A DNA stretch of 16,259 nt from Bacteroidota bacterium. GTDB taxonomy: Bacteria; Bacteroidota; Ignavibacteria; T3Sed10-11. Positions 6,318 to 13,454 of this stretch are shown here, piece after piece. A program made the translations under genes and the position numbers. Numbering within the stretch: the stretch's first letter is position 1; each line of letters starts with the position of its first letter. The stretch spans positions 1 to 16,259 of the forward strand of contig SKXH01000198.1 in NCBI GenBank assembly GCA_007128495.1. The letters run 5' to 3'. The notes beneath the pieces are model-generated. The model had not been told where the DNA came from. It saw nothing but the letters and a program-made list of their open reading frames with translations, and did no database searches.

Positions 6318-7421
6318 TTAATTGTTATAGAATTCTTTGACGGCATCTGTAATATACTGTTGCTGTTCTTCGGTCAGCTCCGGATGCATCGGTAACGAGA
6401 GCACTTCATCCGTTAATTTTTCGGTAACCGGCAAATCACCGTTGGAATAGCCGAGATAGGCATACGCTTCCTGCAGGTGGAGCGGTATCGGATAATAAAT
6501 TGCATGCGGAATGTTCTTTTCCTTCAGGTGATTGCTTAACTCATCCCTTTTTTTACACCGAATGGTATATTGGTGATAGATATGATAGTTTCCGCGCAAT
6601 TCTTCCGGTGTTGTAACCGGAATATCCCGCAGTAATTCAGAATATCGCGCCGCGGCTTTTCTGCGGTTGTCATTCCACATATCGAGATATTTCAATTTTA
6701 CCAGCAATATAGCCGCCTGTATTGTATCGAGCCGGCTGTTGACACCGATCTCCGAATGTTTATAGCGTTCACGTGACCCGTGGTTGACGATCATCCGTGA
6801 TTTTGTTGCGAGCGACTCGTCGTTCATTGTTATCATCCCTCCGTCGCCGTAAGCACCCAGATTTTTACTAGGGAAGAAGCTTATACAGCCGAATGTACCG
6901 ATCGTTCCGGCTTTTTCGCCATTATATCCGGCTCCTATTGCCTGGGCCGTATCTTCGATCACCGGTATGTTATGTTTATTTGCAATTGCCATTATCCCAT
7001 CCATTGGAGCGGGATGTCCGTATAAATGAACCGGAATGATAGCTTTGGTCTTATCGGTGATAGCGGCTTCGATTTTCTCCGGGTCGATGTTAAAATCAGC
7101 TTCACGAATATCGACGTATACCGGTTTGGCACCCAGCAGCGCGATCGTTTCGGCAGTGGCAACGAATGTGAAAGATGTCGTAATAACTTCATCACCCGGA
7201 CCGATATCCAGAGCCATCATTGCCACCTGCAATGCATCGGTACCTGAAGCACAACCGACGGCATATTTACAGCCAAGATTGTGTGCTATTTTTTCTTCCA
7301 GCTCTTTTACTTCCTTTCCAAGAATATACTGGCCGGACCGTATCACATTCAGTACAGCAGTATCAATTTCGTCTTTTATAGAATCATATTGCGTGAGAAG
7401 ATCGACCATCTGTAATTTCAT
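6318..7421 (-). CDS. DegT/DnrJ/EryC1/StrS-family PLP-dependent sugar aminotransferase
   Basis: This 367-residue protein has the full family pattern: 'GCASGTDALQVAMMAL' (57-72), 'VITTSFTFVATAETI', 'PVHLYGHPAPMDGI' (130-143), 'VIEDTAQAIGAGY' (D157 pairs with the PLP ring nitrogen), 'SFFPSKNLGAYGDGGM' with K186 as the PLP lysine, and 'GVNSRLDTIQAA'. Such enzymes transfer an amino group, usually from glutamate, to a keto sugar nucleotide. The sequence resembles WbpE-type enzymes acting on 3-keto hexosamine derivatives, but the substrate is not certain, and no partner dehydrogenase or acetyltransferase is in the window. The ATG at 7421 has AAGGA about 10 bp upstream. It is the first gene after the S23 element, with a possible promoter at 7448-7483. 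Confidence 0.93.
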   Translation of the reverse strand: MKLQMVDLLTQYDSIKDEIDTAVLNVIRSGQYILGKEVKELEEKIAHNLGCKYAVGCASGTDALQVAMMALDIGPGDEVITTSFTFVATAETIALLGAKPVYVDIREADFNIDPEKIEAAITDKTKAIIPVHLYGHPAPMDGIMAIANKHNIPVIEDTAQAIGAGYNGEKAGTIGTFGCISFFPSKNLGAYGDGGMITMNDESLATKSRMIVNHGSRERYKHSEIGVNSRLDTIQAAILLVKLKYLDMWNDNRRKAAARYSELLRDIPVTTPEELRGNYHIYHQYTIRCKKRDELSNHLKEKNIPHAIYYPIPLHLQEAYAYLGYSNGDLPVTEKLTDEVLSLPMHPELTEEQQQYITDAVKEFYNN

Positions 7422-7447
7422 CTACATGTTTTCCTTTTCATAATTAC

Positions 7448-7483
7448 ATTATATTGTATTTAACTATATCTTTAATCTTTCAA
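7448..7483 (-). promoter_or_regulatory. Possible promoter for the aminotransferase gene
   Basis: On the minus strand a TTGAAA (7483-7478) is followed after 19 bp by TACAAT (7458-7453); a TATAAT also overlaps at 7453-7448. The start codon lies at 7421. The -35-like hexamer directly abuts the left heptamer repeat. This is a sigma70-style guess: the spacing is loose, the tract is AT-rich, and the promoter rules of this lineage are unknown. Confidence 0.25.
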
Positions 7484-7484
7484 C

Positions 7485-7516
7485 GAGAGGTCAGAGATCA
7501 GAAGTCAGAGGTCAGT
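7485..7516 (+). repeat. Left heptamer array of the S23 element (inverted relative to the right array)
   Basis: Four heptamers of the form RRTCAGA sit in exact register: GGTCAGA, GATCAGA, AGTCAGA and GGTCAGT at 7489-7516. The array resembles the reverse complement of the right array (24 of 28 positions agree over the best four units). The stop codon of the S23 gene (7512-7514, minus) lies inside the last unit. Confidence 0.85.
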
Positions 7517-7853
7517 TTTTAATTAAATATGACCTTGGATTTTTGATCATTTCACCCAACATTTTTCCTATCTCTGAACACATCGTTCCAAGTTCCTGGT
7601 GTTTTTCTTTTGTGATATATCCGCAATCCTTCGCAAAATCAAACGCTGAATCTGTTTCGCCATTTTCTCCGTCACAATCGGTTAATTTACTTATAATATG
7701 TGCTTCATATCTGCGTTTCGACCACGCCTCTCTCAAATTTAAACATACCGACCGAGATGAACGTCTTATTTGTGAAGTTAATGAGTACGACTCTTCTAAC
7801 GGAAAGGACTTACTAACCTCATAATTCACCTCCTGATTATTTTTAGTAATCAT
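7512..7853 (-). CDS. Four helix bundle protein (S23 / 23S rRNA intervening-sequence family), probably N-terminally truncated
   Basis: The 113-residue reading from the ATG at 7853 contains the strong family block 'VSKSFPLEESYSLTSQIRRS' followed by 'SRSVCLNLREAWSKRRYEAH', then 'ISKLTDCDGENGET' and 'CGYITKEKHQELGTMCSEIG'. These helices 2-4 match the S23/IVP four-helix-bundle family, related to Avd. Helix 1, normally about 20 residues such as 'VYQKAFELAMEIFE', is absent. In its place is a strong AGGAGGTG (7834-7827) and an ATG (7822) that reads only 8 codons, one frame away from the S23 frame. This suggests a deletion removed helix 1 and shifted the frame. The frame is open up to 7925, but that extension reads through the repeat and is not family-like. 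Inverted heptamer arrays flank the gene. Its cellular role is unknown, and it may no longer be functional. Confidence 0.65.
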   Translation of the reverse strand: MITKNNQEVNYEVSKSFPLEESYSLTSQIRRSSRSVCLNLREAWSKRRYEAHIISKLTDCDGENGETDSAFDFAKDCGYITKEKHQELGTMCSEIGKMLGEMIKNPRSYLIKN

Positions 7854-7888
7854 AAAAGGTTTTCCTCTATTCTTAAAAATTACCAACC

Positions 7889-7930
7889 ATTGATCTCTGA
7901 TCTCTGACTTCCGACCTCTGACCACCGACC
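7889..7930 (-). repeat. Right heptamer array of the S23 element
   Basis: Read on the plus strand, the units TCTGATC, TCTGACT, TCCGACC, TCTGACC and ACCGACC follow one another at 7896-7930 in perfect 7-bp register, with a weaker unit ATTGATC before them. On the minus strand these are RRTCRGA units, as in the left array. The last base (7930) is also the last base of the WbaP stop codon, so the array begins exactly where that gene ends. Confidence 0.85.
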
Positions 7931-9330
7931 TAATGCCCCCTTCCCAACAGCACCCGATACACCGTCATCAGTAATATTTTGAGGTCCATGCGAATCGACA
8001 TGTTTTCTATATAATACAGGTCATACTGTAACTTTGTCTTCACATCCTGAAGTGTTTCGTCGTATTTATGTTTTACCTGTGCCCAGCCCGACATACCCGG
8101 CCGCACGGCATGACGCCGTGAATACAACGGAATTTGTTTATTAAATTGATCGACAAAAAACGGCCGTTCGGGGCGCGGGCCTATGAGACTCATCGATCCG
8201 TTCAACACGTTGATGAATTGCGGTATCTCATCGAGGTGAAGTTTACGGATAATTGCACCGATCGTTGTTATCCGCGGATCGTTTTTCCCTGCCCAAGTGG
8301 GGCCGGACATTTTTTCGGCATCGCTCCGCATCGATCTGAATTTGTAAATGTTAAATATTTTTCCGTCTTTCCCGACGCGCTCTTGTTTATATAACACCGA
8401 TCCCGGTGAATCGAGTTTAATGGCGAGGGCAACGAGCAGCCAGATCGGCATTCCGACAAACAGTATAATGAATGATACGATAATATCAATCGTTCGTTTG
8501 AGACTTTCCTCCCACGGCTGCATTATCTGCGGCATTACCTCGATCAAAGGCACACCATAGATCTGATTGGTACGCACCTGGCCCCCGACGATATGATACA
8601 TGTCGGGCATAATCTTAATGCCAACCGGAATACCGTTACACGAGTCGATGAGTGATATTATCTTCTCCTGATGCTTACCTTCAAGGGCGATAAGCACTTC
8701 CTGCACACTGTGCTCGCGTATGATCTGTGAGAGTTTAGAATATGTACCCAACACCGGTACACCGTTGTCGCCGTTACCGTTCGAACTTTGCTGAGGAGTA
8801 ACCAAGCCAATAACGGTATATCCCAGGGCCGGATGGTTTTTCACAAGATCGAGCAACTCGTGAGCCCGTTTCGTATCACCCACTATGATCGTCCGCCGGT
8901 GGCCGATCCCCTTCTCAAGAAGTTTATGCTGGATCGTACGCACCACCATACGTCCTCCGCCCACCAGAACGATCAGAGCAAACCAATAGCCCACTATCAG
9001 CATCCGCGAGCTTACCTGTGCACCGCCCCGCGTTTCATCATCCAGATATATCACAAAAAACAGAAGAACCGCACCAACGCTTATCGCCTTTACAATGTTC
9101 GATAATTCATCGACACGCGACTTAGCATACCACGGACGATACAAACCAAAAAACCACAGCACAAGAAACCAGAACACACATATTACAAGCATCGGCAGGA
9201 AGAAATCCGGCCGGAGCGAATACGGTATCACTCCGGTCTCAACACGCAGGTAGTAATGCAAGTACCACGCTGCATTAATTGCGATGAAATCGAAGAGGAG
9301 AATTAGTAGTATTTCGGTTTTTCGTGACAT
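7930..9330 (-). CDS. WbaP/WcaJ-type undecaprenyl-phosphate sugar phosphotransferase (polyisoprenyl-phosphate hexose-1-phosphate transferase)
   Basis: This 466-residue protein has the full architecture: four N-terminal membrane segments (about 5-27, 43-63, 79-97, 108-126), a CoA-binding_3 Rossmann-like domain (about 145-245, 'RRTIIVGDTKRA'), and a C-terminal catalytic domain from about 276. The catalytic block is complete: 'LKRTIDIIVSFIILF', 'IKLDSPGSVLYKQERVGKDG', 'IYKFRSM', 'LHLDEIPQFINVL' with the D367-E368 dyad, 'GSMSLIGPRPE', and 'VRPGMSGWAQV'. It transfers a sugar-1-phosphate (often glucose or galactose) from a UDP-sugar to undecaprenyl phosphate, the first committed step of repeat-unit assembly. 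Its presence shows that the degenerate domain in the fusion protein is not the only PGT here. The ATG at 9330 follows the ExoA-like gene by 16 bp. Confidence 0.95.
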   Translation of the reverse strand: MSRKTEILLILLFDFIAINAAWYLHYYLRVETGVIPYSLRPDFFLPMLVICVFWFLVLWFFGLYRPWYAKSRVDELSNIVKAISVGAVLLFFVIYLDDETRGGAQVSSRMLIVGYWFALIVLVGGGRMVVRTIQHKLLEKGIGHRRTIIVGDTKRAHELLDLVKNHPALGYTVIGLVTPQQSSNGNGDNGVPVLGTYSKLSQIIREHSVQEVLIALEGKHQEKIISLIDSCNGIPVGIKIMPDMYHIVGGQVRTNQIYGVPLIEVMPQIMQPWEESLKRTIDIIVSFIILFVGMPIWLLVALAIKLDSPGSVLYKQERVGKDGKIFNIYKFRSMRSDAEKMSGPTWAGKNDPRITTIGAIIRKLHLDEIPQFINVLNGSMSLIGPRPERPFFVDQFNKQIPLYSRRHAVRPGMSGWAQVKHKYDETLQDVKTKLQYDLYYIENMSIRMDLKILLMTVYRVLLGRGH

Positions 9331-9346
9331 AGGTATTTCTATTAAA

Positions 9347-10396
9347 TTAGAAAATTTTTCGCAGAGCGTTCCTTATACTTCTAACGGTAAATTTAGGAAA
9401 TCCAAATTTCATAATTCCGCCCAAAAAACCCAATCCCCATGAAAGATGTATAATTAAAAATAAAAAAGGAATAACCGGCAAATATCGAAATCCTCTCCTC
9501 GCGACAGCGGTGGTCGAAGCAAAAATATTAAATATTACGTATAAACCCGGAATGATAAGCGCAGCAGTAACGGATACAGGTATAAGGAGAATAGATACCA
9601 GCAATCCAAGCACAAACAGAGGTGCAACGATTTGTCTCCACCGGAGTGAATCAGGATGAAGCACCAATGTTTTCACTTTCCAATATCCATATCGAAAATA
9701 TTGTCTCATTAATGCAAAGATGGAACTGCGAACAAAATAACGGCACCGTATATCCGGCGACAATAGAATCTTTCCCCCTGCCTCACGTAATCGATAATTG
9801 AGTTCATAATCTTGATTGACCACCATTTCTTCGTTAAATCCACCGATTGCCTCAAAGGTTTTTTTATACCATGCCCCCGGAAAAACAGTATCTACCCATC
9901 GTTCTTTATCGCCGTATCTATACAGCGCATCCCCTACTCCAAACGGGTTCGTCGTTGCTATCGCTATTGCATTACCTATGTAGTTCTTCCCAACGGCCTC
10001 AAGCACCCCCCCGACATTAGCCGCTCCTTTTGACTCAAGCAGATTCACACATTTCGAGATAAATTTCTCGTCGTAGATGGAATGAGCATCCATTCTTATA
10101 ATTACATCACCCTGTGCTTCCTGTATACCGATATTCAATGCTGTGGGTATAATACGTTTTGGATTATCAAGTATCCGGACGTTCTTCCGGTTCGATACAA
10201 ATTTTTCAACTATATTTTTCGAATCGTCATCACTGCGACCGTCGACGACAAGAACCTCCAACCTGTCATCCGGATAATCATTGCGAAAAATTGAATCGAT
10301 ACAATTTTCAATATGCTGCTCCTCATTTCTCATCGGAATTATGACCGAGACATACGGAGCATTTACATTTTGTATATTGTTATCCTTACTGCCCAT
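9347..10396 (-). CDS. ExoA-like GT2 glycosyltransferase
   Basis: The protein has 349 residues from the ATG at 10396, which has AAGG about 9 bp upstream. A TTG at 10414 would add six residues but has no ribosome site. The GT2 domain shows 'VSVIIPMRNEEQHIENCIDS', 'VLVVDGRSDDDS', 'RIIPTALNIGI', the metal-binding 'RMDAHSIY', 'WVDTVFPGAWYKK' and 'NQDYELNYRLREAGG', followed by 'RQYFRYGYWK'. This closely follows succinoglycan ExoA-type enzymes. Two or three membrane segments occupy about residues 255-330. It would add a sugar to the undecaprenyl-linked repeat unit at the inner membrane; donor and linkage are not predictable. It overlaps the end of the flippase gene by 11 bp and belongs to the AT-rich core of the locus. 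Confidence 0.9.
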   Translation of the reverse strand: MGSKDNNIQNVNAPYVSVIIPMRNEEQHIENCIDSIFRNDYPDDRLEVLVVDGRSDDDSKNIVEKFVSNRKNVRILDNPKRIIPTALNIGIQEAQGDVIIRMDAHSIYDEKFISKCVNLLESKGAANVGGVLEAVGKNYIGNAIAIATTNPFGVGDALYRYGDKERWVDTVFPGAWYKKTFEAIGGFNEEMVVNQDYELNYRLREAGGKILLSPDIRCRYFVRSSIFALMRQYFRYGYWKVKTLVLHPDSLRWRQIVAPLFVLGLLVSILLIPVSVTAALIIPGLYVIFNIFASTTAVARRGFRYLPVIPFLFLIIHLSWGLGFLGGIMKFGFPKFTVRSIRNALRKIF

Positions 10397-11876
10397 GCAA
10401 AAACCTTTTTTCAATTATTGCAAACCATGCAATTTCCCTCTTTTTTAACAAGTAGAGGTGTAATCCCAGGAATAGTATTGCTATCCCAATTAATACGATT
10501 AGATTGTGTAGAACATAACTCGCTAACAAAATTCCTGCAAGAGGGAGCATACAAATTATAAAATCAAACAAATTCACAACCCTAAATACTCTCGGTTGAC
10601 TTTTTGATAATAATACCACCATTAAGCCGCCGACAACGCCCATACTCACCGATGTTGCCACAGCGGACCCGATTCCCCCGATAAGCGGGATGAGAATAAA
10701 AAATAGAACAATATTAACAACTATAGCAATTAATAAAATATACAAGACATACGGACGTTTAAGTATCGCATTAATATAGCTGTGTGTTGTTAAATAGAAT
10801 GAAAACGGTATCATGCCGATTAAGAGAATCTTTATAAATTCAGTTGCTCCCGCGTATTCCATCTTAAAAAGAAGATCAAAAACAACATCCAGAAACGAGA
10901 GTACCATAATAATAGAAAATGTAATAATATACAGCCATCCCTGAATCAAGATCTGCAGTTTATTTTCAATTCCTTCAGTATCTTGCATTCCGTGGAGTTT
11001 TGAAAACTCCGGCAGCATCACAAATGCAATGGGTTGAAAAAATAGTTTCATGATAGCGATAAAATGTATCGATATCGCAAACAAACCCGCCTCATACGGT
11101 CTGCCGATAAAACCGAGTAACAGTAACGATAAACTGATGATCAACATCTCGAATAAAATCATCACCATCCGGGGCACACCGTAAGACGAGATTTCTTTTC
11201 TTATTCCACGGTTCACATATCGTTTCCGATAGATGGTTATTCCAAGACGCCATAAAATAAATGCCGCTGCCACCACGACCACACCGATACCTAACGCAGA
11301 CCCAAGAATCACCTTATTAGCGCTTGCCCCGAATAAAAAAAGTATCAACACACCGAACAGGAGCTGCATTGATTGTCCCATCACTCTCATCACATTAAAA
11401 TGACCGATAAATCCCTCGGCCCGGAGAAAACCTGATAAGAACTCCTGCCACATCAGCGCTAAATAGAATACCGTTGCTGAAAGAAGAGCGATGAGCAATG
11501 AACCGTCGGCTAAATTTGTAACCGAAATAACATACACACCCCACAGCCATACTACGGTGACTGCGCATGACGACCGTATAATTATATACGTAGCGTTTGT
11601 TCCGAAATAATCTGCATTGTCCGATTCTTTTGCCCGCTGCAACGGTATGTAACGCGAAATCGCATCGGTGACCCCCAAAATAGCAATGGTGGCTATAATT
11701 GTAGCAGAACGTTTTGCAACCGAAAACACACCCCATTCATCAGGTTGTAAAAATCCTGAAAAGATTACGACAATAAGAAAACCGACAACTGATGAAGCGA
11801 ATGCAAATATATACGTAAGAATTAACCTTGTACTCGCCGATTGATGCTTACGGTTGATAACGACATCCTTAGTCAA
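10386..11876 (-). CDS. wzx: Wzx-type polysaccharide flippase (MOP superfamily)
   Basis: This 496-residue, strongly hydrophobic protein has some 12-14 membrane segments. The opening 'SASTRLILTYIFAFASSVVG' and 'FSGFLQPDEWGVFSVAK' match the first helices and the 'P.E(Y/W)G' loop of O-antigen flippases; 'DAISRYIPLQRA' and 'LLPEFSKLHG'-like segments also fit. It should move undecaprenyl-PP-linked repeat units to the periplasm. The only usable start I find is a TTG at 11876, eight bases inside the ligase gene; the upstream in-frame region offers no ATG or GTG before a stop. Translational coupling to the ligase is therefore likely. Family is clear; substrate is unknown. Low GC: 13 of 60 bases at 10681-10740. 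Confidence 0.9.
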   Translation of the reverse strand: MTKDVVINRKHQSASTRLILTYIFAFASSVVGFLIVVIFSGFLQPDEWGVFSVAKRSATIIATIAILGVTDAISRYIPLQRAKESDNADYFGTNATYIIIRSSCAVTVVWLWGVYVISVTNLADGSLLIALLSATVFYLALMWQEFLSGFLRAEGFIGHFNVMRVMGQSMQLLFGVLILFLFGASANKVILGSALGIGVVVVAAAFILWRLGITIYRKRYVNRGIRKEISSYGVPRMVMILFEMLIISLSLLLLGFIGRPYEAGLFAISIHFIAIMKLFFQPIAFVMLPEFSKLHGMQDTEGIENKLQILIQGWLYIITFSIIMVLSFLDVVFDLLFKMEYAGATEFIKILLIGMIPFSFYLTTHSYINAILKRPYVLYILLIAIVVNIVLFFILIPLIGGIGSAVATSVSMGVVGGLMVVLLSKSQPRVFRVVNLFDFIICMLPLAGILLASYVLHNLIVLIGIAILFLGLHLYLLKKREIAWFAIIEKRFLHGQ

Positions 11877-13308
11877 TTCTATTGTGTCCCGTATTTTGTG
11901 AATTCATCTCACTTGTTTGTATTCTCCAGTACGCAACAAGAATACCGAATTGCAGCCATAACAGTCTGTTCGTGGGTAAATCTCCGCTCATCTGCACCGC
12001 AAAAAAAGTAACGATAGCAGGTACGAGAATCACAAGGAACAATACCTTTTGCTTATCATCACGCTTGACCATAGTCCAACACGATTTTGCGATAATTCCC
12101 ATTTGGCCTAAAACTGTGAGCAAGACGAGGAGGCCGATCAATCCATATTCAGCGACAGTTTCAAGAAATATGTTATGCGGATACCAGCGGAAATCATGCA
12201 TTGTTGATAACAGTGCAAAACTTCCCGTCCCCTTACCAATTAAAAAACTTTTAATATCACTGAGCCATAAACCCCCTGCCTGCATCCACATCTCAAGCCG
12301 TGTTGCGCGGGTATCAAGTTCTGTACCGATCTGCGCATAGACCCCGTATTCTTTACCGAACAACAAAAAATATCGATTGATAAATTGTTCGGGAAGTGCC
12401 AGAAAAAGGATTATGAGAACAGACACCGCCAATAAACTATATGGTATTATTTTAGAAGATTTAATACCGGAAAAAAATAAAATAAAAATAACCATCCCTG
12501 CAATCAAACTGAGTACAGGCCCCCTCGTATTCGTCGCCAGCAACGCGACAAACAGAAACATTATTAACGCAAAAAGATAAAATCTTCTGGTTCTTGATTT
12601 TTCAAAAAAGGCGATGACAGATATACTCGCAATAGCTATTGCAAGCACCCGTGCGATACCGATCGGGTTTGCCCCGAGAATAGTGAGCCGTGCGAAATAA
12701 CCTAAAAAGTCTCCACTTAATATACTTTGAATTCCTTCATATATCATAATGCCCGAAACAGCGATCGACATGACAACAAAAACGGCAACCAATCTCACGA
12801 TATCACTTTTTTTTTGAAGCAGCATTATCGTTGCGATAAAGAGGAATACACCAAAAAAAAGAAACTGTACCGCTTTATCGATTGCGTATCCGGAACTCGG
12901 AGTATAGGTAAGTCCGATAAATAATATGATTGATAAAAGTAATAATGGCCAAACATAGGGATGGAATCTTGGCAGGTCGGTATTTCTATATCTTGCCAAT
13001 CGAATACAAACAACGGCCGCCAGAGCAAAAACCAGCAAAACCTCATAACCGCCTGCTGTAATCAGGGGAATATGCTCTTCCAACCATTCTGTGATCACCC
13101 TTGAAAAAATAAATCCAAACAGCGCCAATTCCGGAACATAGAGAGTGACGACAACCAATGATATTGCCGCGAGGACTAATAAAGGCGAGAGGATCGTAGA
13201 GGCGTACACAACCGATACCAAAAGAACTCCCATAATAACGTAGTAATACGCAATAGGAATCGGAAGGTTCCCTGATATTGGTGGAATGATTTCAAGAGCT
13301 TTAAACAT
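11869..13308 (-). CDS. O-antigen ligase / polymerase family membrane protein (Wzy_C domain)
   Basis: This 479-residue protein has about 12 membrane segments and the Wzy_C landmarks: 'LATNTRGPVLSLIAG' (257-271), a large periplasmic loop with 'TRATRLEMW' and 'LIGKGTGSF' (about 333-363), and the 'WYPHNIFLETVAEYGLIG' motif with H378 and N379. This superfamily includes both WaaL O-antigen ligases and Wzy polymerases, which cannot be separated by sequence alone. Placed beside Wzx, Wzz and Wza homologues and with no other polymerase in view, a Wzy role is the better guess. The ATG at 13308 has no evident Shine-Dalgarno. A gap of 146 bp separates it from the wzz-like gene, the longest in the locus, so a promoter may lie there. 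Confidence 0.88.
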   Translation of the reverse strand: MFKALEIIPPISGNLPIPIAYYYVIMGVLLVSVVYASTILSPLLVLAAISLVVVTLYVPELALFGFIFSRVITEWLEEHIPLITAGGYEVLLVFALAAVVCIRLARYRNTDLPRFHPYVWPLLLLSIILFIGLTYTPSSGYAIDKAVQFLFFGVFLFIATIMLLQKKSDIVRLVAVFVVMSIAVSGIMIYEGIQSILSGDFLGYFARLTILGANPIGIARVLAIAIASISVIAFFEKSRTRRFYLFALIMFLFVALLATNTRGPVLSLIAGMVIFILFFSGIKSSKIIPYSLLAVSVLIILFLALPEQFINRYFLLFGKEYGVYAQIGTELDTRATRLEMWMQAGGLWLSDIKSFLIGKGTGSFALLSTMHDFRWYPHNIFLETVAEYGLIGLLVLLTVLGQMGIIAKSCWTMVKRDDKQKVLFLVILVPAIVTFFAVQMSGDLPTNRLLWLQFGILVAYWRIQTSEMNSQNTGHNRID

Positions 13309-13454
13309 TATCGATTATCAGTAGTAATATTGAAATCCCTGAGTCTATAATTTGAAGAAGATGATACTGCCCCATTTGATGTGCCGCTATTTCACGGAAA
13401 CCGCCCCTGCTTGCGAGCATAAATCTCTGATATGGTTTGTCAGCACCATCGAAT
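13309..13454. other. Longest intergenic gap in the polysaccharide locus
   Basis: Between the wzz-like stop and the ligase start there are 146 bp without a gene. On the minus strand a CTGACA (13438-13433 region) and TATGCT about 16 bp downstream could form a weak sigma70-like promoter. I see no strong terminator hairpin with a T-run, and the short open stretch there (20 codons) is not convincing as a gene. Confidence 0.3.

Larger units (their letters stand above)
7485..7930 (-). mobile_element. Putative S23 insertion element: one small gene between inverted heptamer arrays
   Basis: About 446 bp are bounded by inverted heptamer arrays and contain only the S23-family gene. The unit interrupts an otherwise close-packed polysaccharide operon between the WbaP-type and aminotransferase genes. 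No transposase, and no target-site duplication that I can see, is present. Mobility is inferred from the repeat symmetry and the odd gene content, and would need comparison with related genomes. Similar heptamer runs could also be a dispersed repeat family that S23 genes happen to accompany. Confidence 0.45.

Noticed and set aside
7854..7925. N-terminal extension of the S23 gene to 7925
   Set aside because: The added residues come from the heptamer array and its flank, do not resemble the family, and have no ribosome site.
7485..7930. CRISPR array or integron-like site
   Set aside because: The repeats are contiguous 7-bp units without spacers, and are inverted around a gene; no Cas or integrase gene is near.
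10397..10414. TTG start at 10414 for the ExoA-like gene
   Set aside because: The ATG at 10396 has a better ribosome site and gives the usual N-terminus; the extension adds only six residues.
11882..12340. A 152-codon plus-strand open frame inside the ligase gene
   Set aside because: It is the complement of a membrane protein with recognisable Wzy_C motifs, and its translation shows no coherent domain.
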